The position numbers and the translations under genes are program-made. From Gammaproteobacteria bacterium (GTDB lineage Bacteria > Pseudomonadota > Gammaproteobacteria > HK1), in the NCBI GenBank assembly GCA_022824305.1, contig JAJEAD010000039.1, positions 62,001 to 126,000 of the forward strand: DNA of 64,000 nucleotides, in the 5' to 3' direction. Within the stretch, counting starts at the first letter, position 1; each line of letters starts with the position of its first letter. Below are positions 32,274-43,460 of this stretch, one piece after another. A model generated the notes under the pieces. That model was not told the origin of the DNA, did no database searches, and saw nothing but the letters and a program-made list of their open reading frames with translations.

Positions 32274-34172
32274 TCATCCGATCAGGCCGCCGTCCTCGCG
32301 GTTGATCGCGATGACCGCGGAGCGCGGCACCGAGCCGCCACCGCCCGGGAAGTGACTCCCGCCCTTCTCTCCGGGGTGCTGGATGCCCACGAAGACGCTG
32401 CGCCGATCCGGACTGAAGGCGAATCCGGTCACCTCGCATTCCTTCGGGCCCACCATGAAGCGACGAATCTCGCCGGTCTCGGGGTCCGCGATGAGCATCT
32501 GGTTGTTGCCCTGGCCCGCGAAGTCGTCCGCGTTCGAGTAGTTGCCGTCGGTCTGGATCCACATGAGCCCGTTGCGGTCGAAGGCGAGACCGTCGGGCGA
32601 GTTGAACATGTTGCCGGCGTTCACGTTGGCGGACCCCGCCCGGGCGTCTTCGTGCACCGTCGGGTTGCCCGCGATGACGAAGAGGTCCCAGTCGAAGCCC
32701 TGCGCGCCGTGATCGCCGCCGTCCGGCCTCCAGCGCACTATCTGGCCGTACTTGTTGGCTTCGCGCGGGTTCGGGCCGTTCACCGGGGTGAGGTCGCCGC
32801 CCGCGTTGGGCTTCTTCCCGCGGTTCCTGTTGTTGGTGAGGCAGCAACAGGCCTCGGTGCGGATCGGGTTGGCGGCCACCCACTCGGGGCGGTCCATGGT
32901 GGTGGCTCCCACCGCGGAGGCGGCCTGGCGGGTGCGAACGGCAATCTCCGCCGGACCGCTCATGCCGGTCGAGGCCGGCGTGAGATCCTTCCACTCGCCG
33001 CGTCCGTCGTCCTCGAACTTCGCCACCGAGAGCGTTCCGCTCTCGAGGAGGTCCGAGTTCTCACCCCCCGCACGGTAGGCGCGCTCGCTCACGAAGCGGT
33101 AGAGGAACTCGCCGCGCTCGTCGTCGCCCATGTAGACCACGACGCGACCGTCCGCCGCGAGCACCACTTCGGCGTTCTCGTGCTTGAGGCGACCGAGGGC
33201 GGTGCGCTTCTTCGGCGTCGAGTGCGGGTCGAAGGGATTGATTTCCACCACGTAGCCGGCGCGGTTGGGTTCGTTCGGGTGGCGCGAGATGTCGAAGCGC
33301 TCGTCGGTCGTGGCCCACGCGTACCCCCGGTCCTCCGGCCCCACCCCGTAGCGCCGGTGGTCCTCGTTCGGCCGGTAGTCGGGATCGCTCGACGAGAAGT
33401 ACCCGTTGAAGTTCTCCTCGCAGGCGAGGTAGGTATCCCAGGGAGTGCGCCCGTTGCCGCAGTTGTTCCAGGTGCCGAGCGAGACGGTGCCGCTCGGGTC
33501 CGCGTCCGTCCTGAGCAGCTCATGTCCGCGGGCGGGGCCGGTCAGCTCCATCGGCGTGTCGGCGGTGATGCGGCGGTTGTAGGGCGAGTCGTGGACGATG
33601 GTCCAGCGCCCGTCGCGCTCGGCCACCTCGACCACGCTGACTCCGTGTCCGGCCTTCCCCTTGCGCACGTCGTCCGCGTTCTCGGGGGCGCCGGACTCGC
33701 GGTTGCCGTAGATGATGCGACGGTTCACGTACTCGTTGTTGACGGCGAGGACGTGGCGGCGCCCGTGCATGAAGAGGGCCATTCCATCGTTGTTGTCGCC
33801 GAAGGCTCTCTCCTGGCTGGCGCCGGTGCCCCGCGTATCGGGGTCGAAGGCGGGGGCGTCCGACCACAGTGGATCCCCCCACCGGACGACTACGTGCCAG
33901 CGGTAGCCCGGCGGCACGGTGACGGTGTCGAGGGTGTTCGCGGAGACCTGCGCAAAGGCGAGCCGCTCCGCGGCGTCCGCCGAGCGGGAGGCGAGGCCGG
34001 TCGTTCCCGCGCCGATGATCGTCGCGGCGCCGAGCGCGGCGCCGCCGCGGAGCAGGGCGCGGCGCGACATCATGCGTTCCGCTATGCGGTCGAAATCGGT
34101 GCGCAGGGGCGGGGGATTGCGAAGTTCGTCGAACTCGTCGAAGGAAATCTCGTGGTCATGGGTGCGAGACAT
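32274..34172 (-). CDS. PhoX-type (DUF839) phosphatase, Tat-exported
   Basis: The 632-residue protein begins with a soluble leader of about 30 residues and a twin-arginine signal (SRRALLRGGAALGAATI), placing it in the periplasm or outside the cell. The body follows PhoX-family proteins: NNDGMALF with VNNEY, CEENFNGYF, GYVVEINPFDP, KHENAEVV and VVYMGDDERGEFLY, and the C-terminal SPDGLAFD and QHPGEKG motifs. PhoX enzymes are calcium/iron alkaline phosphatases that release phosphate from esters. A CCC triplet (residues 442-444) in the segment EACCCLTNN is unusual for an exported protein. The ATG at 34172 follows a GGAGACGA site. Confidence 0.85.
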   Translation of the reverse strand: MSRTHDHEISFDEFDELRNPPPLRTDFDRIAERMMSRRALLRGGAALGAATIIGAGTTGLASRSADAAERLAFAQVSANTLDTVTVPPGYRWHVVVRWGDPLWSDAPAFDPDTRGTGASQERAFGDNNDGMALFMHGRRHVLAVNNEYVNRRIIYGNRESGAPENADDVRKGKAGHGVSVVEVAERDGRWTIVHDSPYNRRITADTPMELTGPARGHELLRTDADPSGTVSLGTWNNCGNGRTPWDTYLACEENFNGYFSSSDPDYRPNEDHRRYGVGPEDRGYAWATTDERFDISRHPNEPNRAGYVVEINPFDPHSTPKKRTALGRLKHENAEVVLAADGRVVVYMGDDERGEFLYRFVSERAYRAGGENSDLLESGTLSVAKFEDDGRGEWKDLTPASTGMSGPAEIAVRTRQAASAVGATTMDRPEWVAANPIRTEACCCLTNNRNRGKKPNAGGDLTPVNGPNPREANKYGQIVRWRPDGGDHGAQGFDWDLFVIAGNPTVHEDARAGSANVNAGNMFNSPDGLAFDRNGLMWIQTDGNYSNADDFAGQGNNQMLIADPETGEIRRFMVGPKECEVTGFAFSPDRRSVFVGIQHPGEKGGSHFPGGGGSVPRSAVIAINREDGGLIG

Positions 34173-34308
34173 GCGCTCGTCTCCGTCTGGATGAGAAGGA
34201 TGGCGTCCGGGGGCGCCTGCTTGCGGCCTCCCGGGTCGGGTACGGACTATGAAAGCGCGAAGTGTCAGAGCGATGATCCGGATGTTGCACTTCCACGGCA
34301 GGCGCCGC

Positions 34309-34337
34309 TCGGCAACGCTCCACCCTGCGCGCATAAT
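34309..34337 (+). promoter_or_regulatory. Candidate promoter of the homocysteine methyltransferase gene
   Basis: A sigma-70-like pair, tcggca (34309-34314) and cataat (34332-34337), is separated by 17 bases and lies 38 bases upstream of the ATG at 34376. The region is the divergent gap between the PhoX-type gene and this gene, where a promoter is expected. The -10 is good; the -35 matches at four of six positions. Confidence 0.4.
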
Positions 34338-34375
34338 GCTCCCCCTTGCAATCGACGCTCCGACGAGGTGCCGCC

Positions 34376-35362
34376 ATGGTGCTCGACGAGAAGCTCTCCA
34401 CCGGGGACATCATCGTGCTCGACGGCGCGACCGGCACCGAGATCGCGCGCCTCGGTGGGGCGATGAACGCCGCTGCGTGGTGCGGCGTGGCGACACGGAC
34501 CCACCCCGACACGGTGCGCCGGGTGCACGAGGCCTACCTCGAGGCGGGCGCCGACGTGGTGACCGCCAACACCTTCGCCACCTGCCGGCACGTGCTGGAA
34601 GGGGCGGGGCTGGGCGACGAGACGGTGGCCATCAACCGGCGGGCGGTCGAGCTCGCGTGCGAGGCGCGAGACCGGGTCGCCCCCGACCGCCCGGTGGCGG
34701 TCGCCGGGTCCATGTCCAACACCTGCGCGTGGCTTCCGGGTACGGTCACGCCCGACCCGGCCCATCTTCCTTCGCCGGAGCAGGAAGCGGCCAACTACCG
34801 GGAGATGGCGGACACCCTCGCGGAAGCGGGGTGCGACCTGCTGGTGATGGAGATGATGCTCGATGTCGAGCACGCGCTCCGGGTCACCGAGGCGGCGATG
34901 GCCACCGGGCTGCCGGTGTGGGTGGGCATCAGCGCCAGTCGGGGGGCCGACGGCGCCATGGTGGGATGGGACCTGGGCCTGGAGATGAAGGGCCGCGTTT
35001 CCGAATCCTACGAGCCTCCCGAACCCGAGCCGCTCGAAGCCATCATCGACGCGTTGGCCGCTCTCGGTCCCCAGGCCGTCGGCATCATGCACAGCACGCC
35101 CGAATCCACGACCCCCGGGCTCGAGGTGCTCTTCGGGCGCTGGCGGGGCCCGGTCATGGCCTATCCCGAGACGGCGTACTTCGATACGGAGACCCAACTG
35201 GCGGGGGCGCGGATAGACCCGGACGAGTTCGCCGAGGACTGCCGGCGCTGGGTGGAGTCGGGAGTGCAGATCATCGGCGGGTGCTGCGGCACCACCATCG
35301 CGCACATCCGGGCCATGGTGGACCGACTGCCCGCACGGGTGGGGGCTCGCCAGGCCGCCTGA
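34376..35362 (+). CDS. Homocysteine S-methyltransferase family protein
   Basis: The 328-residue barrel protein carries the zinc motif GGCCGTT near the C-terminus (with the earlier Cys in the NTFATC region), the signature of enzymes that methylate homocysteine from S-methylmethionine, SAM or betaine. LDGATGTEIARLG at the N-terminus and TANTF are also family hallmarks. The methyl donor is undetermined. Its ATG follows a CGAGG site. It is transcribed alone, between the phoX-type gene and gluQ. Confidence 0.85.
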   Translation: MVLDEKLSTGDIIVLDGATGTEIARLGGAMNAAAWCGVATRTHPDTVRRVHEAYLEAGADVVTANTFATCRHVLEGAGLGDETVAINRRAVELACEARDRVAPDRPVAVAGSMSNTCAWLPGTVTPDPAHLPSPEQEAANYREMADTLAEAGCDLLVMEMMLDVEHALRVTEAAMATGLPVWVGISASRGADGAMVGWDLGLEMKGRVSESYEPPEPEPLEAIIDALAALGPQAVGIMHSTPESTTPGLEVLFGRWRGPVMAYPETAYFDTETQLAGARIDPDEFAEDCRRWVESGVQIIGGCCGTTIAHIRAMVDRLPARVGARQAA

Positions 35363-35432
35363 GACACTTCCCTTCGCGTCCTCGTCCCTCGCAGCCCGAC
35401 CGCTCTCGCGGCCCGGCCGGGACGCTCGAGGC

Positions 35433-36335
35433 TCACTCGTCCCAATCCGGCGGAGAGGGCCGGCTCGCGGCCCGGGGAACACACTCGAGCGACCATTCGC
35501 CTCGCGCCCACGACCAGAACTCCGAGGGCGGGGAGCCCTCGAGATCCGGAGGAGGGGCATGGCCGAGAAAGGTGAGCGCGTCGCGGGCCACGTCCGATGC
35601 CGGGCGCGCGCTGGTCGGCGCGGCGCGGGTCTGCTTGCTGAGCTTCTTTCCGCCGCGTCCGGTGGCCACCGGCACGTGGCCGTACTCGGGCCGTCGAAGG
35701 CCGAGCAGATCCTGGAGGTAGACCTGGTGCAGGGTGGCGAAGAGGAGATCCGCGCCGCGCACCACCCGCGTGATGCCCTGCTCCGCGTCGTCGACCGCGG
35801 TCGCCAGGTGGTAGGCGAAGATGCCGTCCGCGCGGTAGACGATGAAGTCGCCCACTTCCAGGGCGAGATCCTTGCGGAACCTGCCCCGCACCAGGTCAAC
35901 CACCTCGCAGGCGCCGTCTCCGGCGCGTACCCGTACCGAGCGCGCGCGCCTTCCGGGGGGCAAGCCGGAGCGGCAGGTCCCGGGGTAGATGCGCCCGCCC
36001 GCTTCCCGGCGGGTGCAGGCGCAGGGGAAGCACAGGTCCCGTGCGCGCAGCGCCTGCAGCGCGGCCTCGTAGCGCTCCCGGCGCGCGCTCTGGTGAACGA
36101 CCTCCCCGTCCCAGGCGAGCTCCAGGCGTTCGAGCTCGCGAAGTATCGCCGCGCCCGCGCCCGGCGCCACGCGGGGAGTGTCGATGTCGTCGATGCGCAG
36201 CAGCCACTCGTCGCCCCGGGAGCGGGCGTCGAGATAGCTCGCTACCGCCGCGACGGCCGAGCCGAAGTGCAGCTCTCCGGTGGGCGAAGGGGCGAAGCGC
36301 CCTCGCCCCCGCGATTCCGGCGGCCTCCCGTCCAT
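35433..36335 (-). CDS. gluQ: Glutamyl-Q tRNA(Asp) synthetase
   Basis: GluQ attaches glutamate to the queuosine base at position 34 of tRNA(Asp). It is a truncated glutamyl-tRNA synthetase: the HIGH-equivalent is in GRFAPSPTGELHFGS, the zinc site is CACTRRE with a later YPGTC, and the KMSKS-equivalent is KKLSKQ; the anticodon domain of GluRS is absent. Three in-frame ATGs exist (36383, 36359, 36335); the last is chosen because it lies closest to the conserved start, as in E. coli GluQ, and has a weak GCGAGA site. The gene is divergent from smc. Confidence 0.9.
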   Translation of the reverse strand: MDGRPPESRGRGRFAPSPTGELHFGSAVAAVASYLDARSRGDEWLLRIDDIDTPRVAPGAGAAILRELERLELAWDGEVVHQSARRERYEAALQALRARDLCFPCACTRREAGGRIYPGTCRSGLPPGRRARSVRVRAGDGACEVVDLVRGRFRKDLALEVGDFIVYRADGIFAYHLATAVDDAEQGITRVVRGADLLFATLHQVYLQDLLGLRRPEYGHVPVATGRGGKKLSKQTRAAPTSARPASDVARDALTFLGHAPPPDLEGSPPSEFWSWARGEWSLECVPRAASRPSPPDWDE

Positions 36336-36415
36336 CGTCTCGCTGCGCGGGTGCGCCATGGCGTCGAGTGTAGCGACCACCATGCCGGCGCGGACATCCG
36401 GGAGCTAACGCTTTC

Positions 36416-36445
36416 TTAGCACCTGGGGCCAAGTTGTTGTATCAT
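36416..36445 (+). promoter_or_regulatory. Candidate promoter of smc
   Basis: The pair ttagca (36416-36421) and tatcat (36440-36445), spaced by 18 bases, lies 43 bases before the smc start. Just downstream are two small palindromes, gtcgatcgac (36454-36463) and acgtacgt (36462-36469), of unknown meaning. Confidence 0.5.
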
Positions 36446-36487
36446 CGAAAGGTGTCGATCGACGTACGTGCAAGCACCTCAGAGTAG

Positions 36488-39400
36488 ATGCGCCTGCGCA
36501 AGGTCCGGTTGACGGGCTTCAAGTCCTTCGTCGACCCCACCACGATAGCCTTTCCCGGCAATCTGATCGGCATTGTCGGTCCGAACGGCTGTGGAAAGTC
36601 GAACATCATCGACGCGGTGCGCTGGGTCATGGGCGAGCTCTCCGCCCGCCATCTTCGCGGCGCTTCCATGGCCGATGTCGTGTTCACCGGCTCCCACGCC
36701 CGCCAGCCGCTCTCGCAGGCCGCGGTGGAGCTCGTGTTCGACAACAGCGACGGGCGCCTCGGAGGGCGATTCGCCTCCTACCCGGAGATCTCGATCAAGC
36801 GCCAGGTCGGTCGCGAGGGGTACTCCCAGTACTTCCTGAACTCCGCCCAGTGCCGCCGTCGTGACGTGATGGACGTGTTTCTCGGCACCGGTCTCGGACC
36901 GAGAAGCTACACCATCATCGAGCAGGGCACGATCTCCCGCCTGATCGAAGCCCGGCCGGAAGAGCTCAGGGCATTTCTCGAGGAGGCGGCGGGAATCGCC
37001 AAGTACCGCGAGCGTCGTCGCGAGACGGAGAACCGCATCCGCCGCGCGCGAGAAAACCTGGAGCGCCTGAACGATCGGCGCGACGAGATCGGCCGCCGCC
37101 TCGTTCACCTGAAGCGCCAGGCGACGATCGCGGAGCGCTACAAGGTCTTCAAGGAAGAGGAGCGGGTTCTGGAGGCGGAGCTCATCGCCCAGCGCTGGCG
37201 GCGCTACGATACGGAGTTCGCGCGCCAGCAGCGCAAGCTCAGGATTCGGGAGCGGGCGGTGGATGCGGCGATGGCCGGGCAGCGGCGTGCGGAGGCCGAG
37301 CTCGAGCACGTGCGGGCGACGCACCAGGCCGCGAGCGACACGTTCAACCAGTTGTACCGCCAGGTGGTCGATGCCGGTACCGAGATCGCGCGAAGCGAGG
37401 AGCGGATCCGCAGCATCCGCCAGCAACGGGAGCGTGCGGAGGCCGCGCTCGAGCGGGCGCGGGCGGACCTGGGCCGGGCGCGGAGCGAGGCTCGCGAAGA
37501 GCACGGCCAACTGGAATCGACGGAATCCCGCCTTGCCGGAGCGGGTCGGGACTCCGAAGCGGCCGAACGCCGCACTTCCGAGGCGCGCTCGGCGCTTCGG
37601 CAGAGCGAAGAGGCGATGCGGGCGTGGCAGGCGGAGTGGGAGGCGATCCGGGAACGCGCCGAAGAGGCTTCCCGGGCGGCCCGGGCCGAGCAGTCGCGGC
37701 TGGAGTCTTCCCGAGAGAGGCTCGCCGCGATGCGCCAGCGCGCCGAGCGTCTCGATGAAGAGCGCGCCCGATTCGCGATCGCGCCGCTGCAACGGGAGCT
37801 CGACGAGACGCGGGAGCGCCTCGAAGCGGAGCAATCGTCGCTGAATGCGCTCACCACGCGGCTGTCGGGCGCACTGGATGGCGTACGGAGCTGCCGCGCC
37901 CGGCAGGAATCGCTCGGCCGCGCCCTGCACGAGAAGCGCGCCGCGCTGGAGACCGCCCGCGGCCGGGAAGCGGCGCTCGAGCGGCTGCAGCTCGAAGCGA
38001 GGGGCGATGCCCGGGCGGGGGTCGAGGCGTGGCTGGGCGAAAGAGGCCTCGCTGAAGGGGTTCGCCTGGCGGACCAGGTGCGGACTTCTCCGGGATGGGA
38101 GCGCGCGGTCCAATCGGTGCTGGGGACGCGCCTTCAGGCGCTGTGCGTGGACGATGCGGGGGCGCACGTTCGCGCGCTGCCCTCTCTCGAAGAGGGACAA
38201 CTGACTCTCTTCCGCCCCGGCCCTTCCCCCGGGAGCGCCGCCGGGCACCTGTCCCCGGCGGTACCGCTCGATCGCCACGTGCATCCCGGAGACCGCCTGG
38301 GTTCGCTCCTGCACGGCGTCTGGGCCGTCGAGCATGTGGACGAAGCGCTCGCGCTGCAGCCGAAGCTCGGTCCTTCGGAGAGCGTCGTCACCCGTTGCGG
38401 CGTCTGGCTGGGGCCGGACTGGGCACACTTCGCAGGGGAGGCGGGCGGCGCGGGCGTGCTCGAGCGCCGGCGGCAGCTCGAGGAGGTGCGCCGCGAGCGC
38501 GGCGCCCTGGAGGAGCGGATCGAAGCGCTGGAGCAGGAGCACCGCGAAGCGGAGGCCCGCCTCGGCAGCCAGGAAGACGAGCAGGGACGGGTGCAGGAGC
38601 TGCTCTCAGCGGCCCATGAGCGCGTCGCCGCTCTCCAGGCGGAGCAGGCCGCGCGGGGAGCCCGGCTCGAGCAGACCAGCCGCCGGCTCGTCGAGGTGGG
38701 CGCCGAACGGCGCGAGCTCGCGGCCGGCATCGATGAGCAGCAGGGCGTTGAAGAGGCGGCCCGGGACGGGGTCCGGGCAACCTCCGGCGAAGCCGAGCGA
38801 CTCGGGCGGGAGCGCGATTCCTGGGAGGAAGGGCGCGAGCCGCACCGCCTGCGCCTGGAACAGGCGAGGGAAGGGTGGCACGCCGCCCGGGAGGCGTCCT
38901 ACGAGGCGGGTCTGAAGCTCGAGTCGATGCGCGCGCGCCGGGAGGCTCTGCAGGGCGCGACGGAACAGAGCCGGAAGCGCATCCTCGACGCGGAGACGCG
39001 GTGCCGCGAGCTGGAAGCGGAGCTGCGCGAGAGCGCGGGGCCGGCCGAGGAAGCGCAGGCGCGGCTGCAGGAGGGGCTCCGGCGCAAGAGCGGCTTCGAG
39101 ATGCAGCTCAACGCCTCGCGCCGCGCGGTCGAAGAAGCCGAAGGCCGGCTCGTTTCGAGCGAGCAGCGCCGGCAGGAGTGCGTGTCGCGGTCGGAGACGG
39201 AACGCGAAGCCCTCGAACGCGAGCGCATCGCGAGCCAGGAGGCGGCGGTACGCCGCAAGACCGAGGAGGAGCAGCTCGCCGCCCGGGGCTTGCAGGCGGA
39301 GGATCTGCTCGACGCGCTGGACCGGGATGCGAGCGAAGAGACATGGGAGGAGAAGCTGTCCGAGCTCGCGGCCAGAGTTTCCCGGCTCGGACCCATCAAC

Positions 39401-40000
39401 CTCGCCGCAATCGAAGAGCACGACGAGCTCGCCGAGCAGAAGACCTACCTCGACACCCAGCATGAGGATCTCTCCGATGCGCTCGGCACGCTGGAGGCCG
39501 CCATCCGAAAGATCGACCGGGAGATGCGCACGCGCTTCCGATCCACCTACGACAAGGTCAACACGGGACTGGCCCGCATGTTCCCGCGGCTCTTCGGCGG
39601 CGGGGAGGCGAACCTCGTGCTCACCGGCGACGATCTCCTCGAGACCGGGGTTGCGGTCATGGCGCGTCCTCCGGGCAAGCGCAACACGAACATCGCCCTG
39701 CTCTCGGGCGGAGAGAAGGCGCTGTGCGCCATCGCGCTCGTGTTCGCCATCTTCGAGCTGAATCCCGCTCCCTTCTGCCTTCTGGACGAGGTGGACGCTC
39801 CGCTGGATGACACCAACGTCGTCCGTTTCTGCGAGCTGGTGAAAGAGATGTCGGAGCGCCTCCAGCTCGTGATGGTGACCCACAACAAGATTTCCATGGA
39901 GATCGCGCAACAGCTCATCGGGGTGACGATGAACGAACCCGGCGTGTCGCGCCTGGTGACGGTCGACCTCGACGAGGCGGTGGAGATGGCGGCGCAGTAG
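36488..40000 (+). CDS. smc: Chromosome segregation protein Smc
   Basis: The 1170-residue ATPase folds back on itself as a long antiparallel coiled coil and compacts and segregates the chromosome. The N-terminal head has Walker A GPNGCGKSNIIDAV; two coiled-coil arms (about 170-500 and 660-1010, rich in Arg/Glu heptads) flank a hinge at about 510-640; the C-terminal head has LSGGEKALCAIAL and Walker B FCLLDEVDAPLDD. Length is normal for a bacterial Smc. Presence of Smc rather than MukB is usual in gammaproteobacteria outside the enteric group. It is the first gene of smc-zipA-ligA. Confidence 0.97.
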   Translation: MRLRKVRLTGFKSFVDPTTIAFPGNLIGIVGPNGCGKSNIIDAVRWVMGELSARHLRGASMADVVFTGSHARQPLSQAAVELVFDNSDGRLGGRFASYPEISIKRQVGREGYSQYFLNSAQCRRRDVMDVFLGTGLGPRSYTIIEQGTISRLIEARPEELRAFLEEAAGIAKYRERRRETENRIRRARENLERLNDRRDEIGRRLVHLKRQATIAERYKVFKEEERVLEAELIAQRWRRYDTEFARQQRKLRIRERAVDAAMAGQRRAEAELEHVRATHQAASDTFNQLYRQVVDAGTEIARSEERIRSIRQQRERAEAALERARADLGRARSEAREEHGQLESTESRLAGAGRDSEAAERRTSEARSALRQSEEAMRAWQAEWEAIRERAEEASRAARAEQSRLESSRERLAAMRQRAERLDEERARFAIAPLQRELDETRERLEAEQSSLNALTTRLSGALDGVRSCRARQESLGRALHEKRAALETARGREAALERLQLEARGDARAGVEAWLGERGLAEGVRLADQVRTSPGWERAVQSVLGTRLQALCVDDAGAHVRALPSLEEGQLTLFRPGPSPGSAAGHLSPAVPLDRHVHPGDRLGSLLHGVWAVEHVDEALALQPKLGPSESVVTRCGVWLGPDWAHFAGEAGGAGVLERRRQLEEVRRERGALEERIEALEQEHREAEARLGSQEDEQGRVQELLSAAHERVAALQAEQAARGARLEQTSRRLVEVGAERRELAAGIDEQQGVEEAARDGVRATSGEAERLGRERDSWEEGREPHRLRLEQAREGWHAAREASYEAGLKLESMRARREALQGATEQSRKRILDAETRCRELEAELRESAGPAEEAQARLQEGLRRKSGFEMQLNASRRAVEEAEGRLVSSEQRRQECVSRSETEREALERERIASQEAAVRRKTEEEQLAARGLQAEDLLDALDRDASEETWEEKLSELAARVSRLGPINLAAIEEHDELAEQKTYLDTQHEDLSDALGTLEAAIRKIDREMRTRFRSTYDKVNTGLARMFPRLFGGGEANLVLTGDDLLETGVAVMARPPGKRNTNIALLSGGEKALCAIALVFAIFELNPAPFCLLDEVDAPLDDTNVVRFCELVKEMSERLQLVMVTHNKISMEIAQQLIGVTMNEPGVSRLVTVDLDEAVEMAAQ

Positions 40001-40086
40001 CCCGCGCATCCTTCCGCAGTCGGCATGAATCCTCCACGCCAAGCTTCCGACGCCGCGCCCGCGCGCTCTCTCGGCGCTCCCCGAAC

Positions 40087-41154
40087 ATGAACGATCTGAG
40101 ACTCGCCCTCCTCGTGCTGGGAGTCCTGGTGATCGCCGCGGTGTGGCTGTGGAGCGTCTACGCGCGGCGCAGCCGCGACCGGCCGCGGGTCCGGCCGGGA
40201 GTCCCTGGTGCGCGCGGCGCCGGGCGCAGGCGGAAAGAGGCGAAGGGGCCAATGGGAGGCGCGCGCGCCGCTTCGGGGCGTCCGCCGCGGGGCGAGAACC
40301 TGGCCCTCGATCTCGACCGGGAAGTCGGGGATGGAGATCCGGAGCTGCCGCCGCCAGGACGCGAGCCGCGCGATGATGTCGAGGACGTGGAAGAGGCCGG
40401 GCCCCGCCGCCCGGGCGCCCGTGACGAGGCGGCGTCCTCCCGGCGCCGAAGACCGGACAGGAAGGCCAGCCCGGCTCGTGCCACGCGGGCGCGCCGCGAG
40501 CCGGACGCCCGCTTCGCCGTCGCCGATGACCGGGAGGGAGGCGAGGATTCGCAATCGCCGGCCGATGAGTGGATCGCCAGTGGTCTCGAGGGGTTGCGCG
40601 CCCCGCGCGACGAGCCCGAACAGATCGAGATGGACACTTTCGAGGTGGAGCTCGATGAGGTGCCGCCGGCCGCGAAGGCGGGCGGGGCGGAAGGCTCCAC
40701 GGAGAGCCGCGAGCCGGCGCAGGAGCCCCTGGTGGTGATTCTCACGGTGCTGGCACCGCCGGGAGAGAGGCTGGACGGGGCGGCGCTGCGTGCCGCCCTC
40801 GAGGTCCGGGCGCTACGCCACGGCGAGGACCGGCTCTTCCATTTCTACCCGGACGCCGGCTCTCCGGGCGCGGGGCCGCTGTTCAGCGCCGTCAATGTCG
40901 TCGAGCCCGGGGTGTTCGACCTCGATACGATGGATTCGCTACGCACGCCGGGGATCGGGCTGTTCATGCGCCTGCCGGGCCCCGAGGACCCCGGAGCCGC
41001 GTTCGGAGTCATGATCGACGTAGCCCGGGAGCTCTCGGACGCGCTCGACGCGCAGCTCTGCGACGAGACCCGCAGCAGGCTCAGCGCGGAGACGCTCAAT
41101 CACCTGCGCGAGCAGATCGCCGACCACGACCGCAGGCGCCGGCTGCGTGCCTGA
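40087..41154 (+). CDS. zipA: Cell division protein ZipA
   Basis: ZipA anchors FtsZ to the inner membrane at the start of division. The 355-residue protein has the expected order: one N-terminal membrane helix (residues 4-24), a basic stretch, a long low-complexity linker rich in Pro, Arg and acidic residues (about 30-215), and the C-terminal FtsZ-binding domain (about 215-350, with LFSAVNVVEPGVFDL and PGIGLFMRLPGPEDP). Sequence conservation is limited to the C-terminal domain, and the identification is reinforced by position between smc and ligA, as in Pseudomonas. Confidence 0.93.
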   Translation: MNDLRLALLVLGVLVIAAVWLWSVYARRSRDRPRVRPGVPGARGAGRRRKEAKGPMGGARAASGRPPRGENLALDLDREVGDGDPELPPPGREPRDDVEDVEEAGPRRPGARDEAASSRRRRPDRKASPARATRARREPDARFAVADDREGGEDSQSPADEWIASGLEGLRAPRDEPEQIEMDTFEVELDEVPPAAKAGGAEGSTESREPAQEPLVVILTVLAPPGERLDGAALRAALEVRALRHGEDRLFHFYPDAGSPGAGPLFSAVNVVEPGVFDLDTMDSLRTPGIGLFMRLPGPEDPGAAFGVMIDVARELSDALDAQLCDETRSRLSAETLNHLREQIADHDRRRRLRA

Positions 41155-43272
<2,118 letters not shown>

Positions 43273-43460
43273 CTCGCCGGTGCCGGCATCACCTGTACAG
43301 CCGGAGTCGACTGGCCTGTCCGGGTGTGCCGCAGGCGCCGGTGGAGCGCAACGGGGCGGGCACGCGGATCCCGCAGTAGCGGATCGGGTTCCGGTGGGGC
43401 ACGGAAACCGGCGTCCTTTCCGGCCGCCGCTTCGAGCCGCCGGACGGGCGTTCGCCAGGG

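Noticed and set aside
43273-43460. Possible terminator between convergent ligA and the transsulfuration gene
   Set aside because: Only a 6-bp stem (cggaaa/tttccg) with a long loop is seen, not enough to call.
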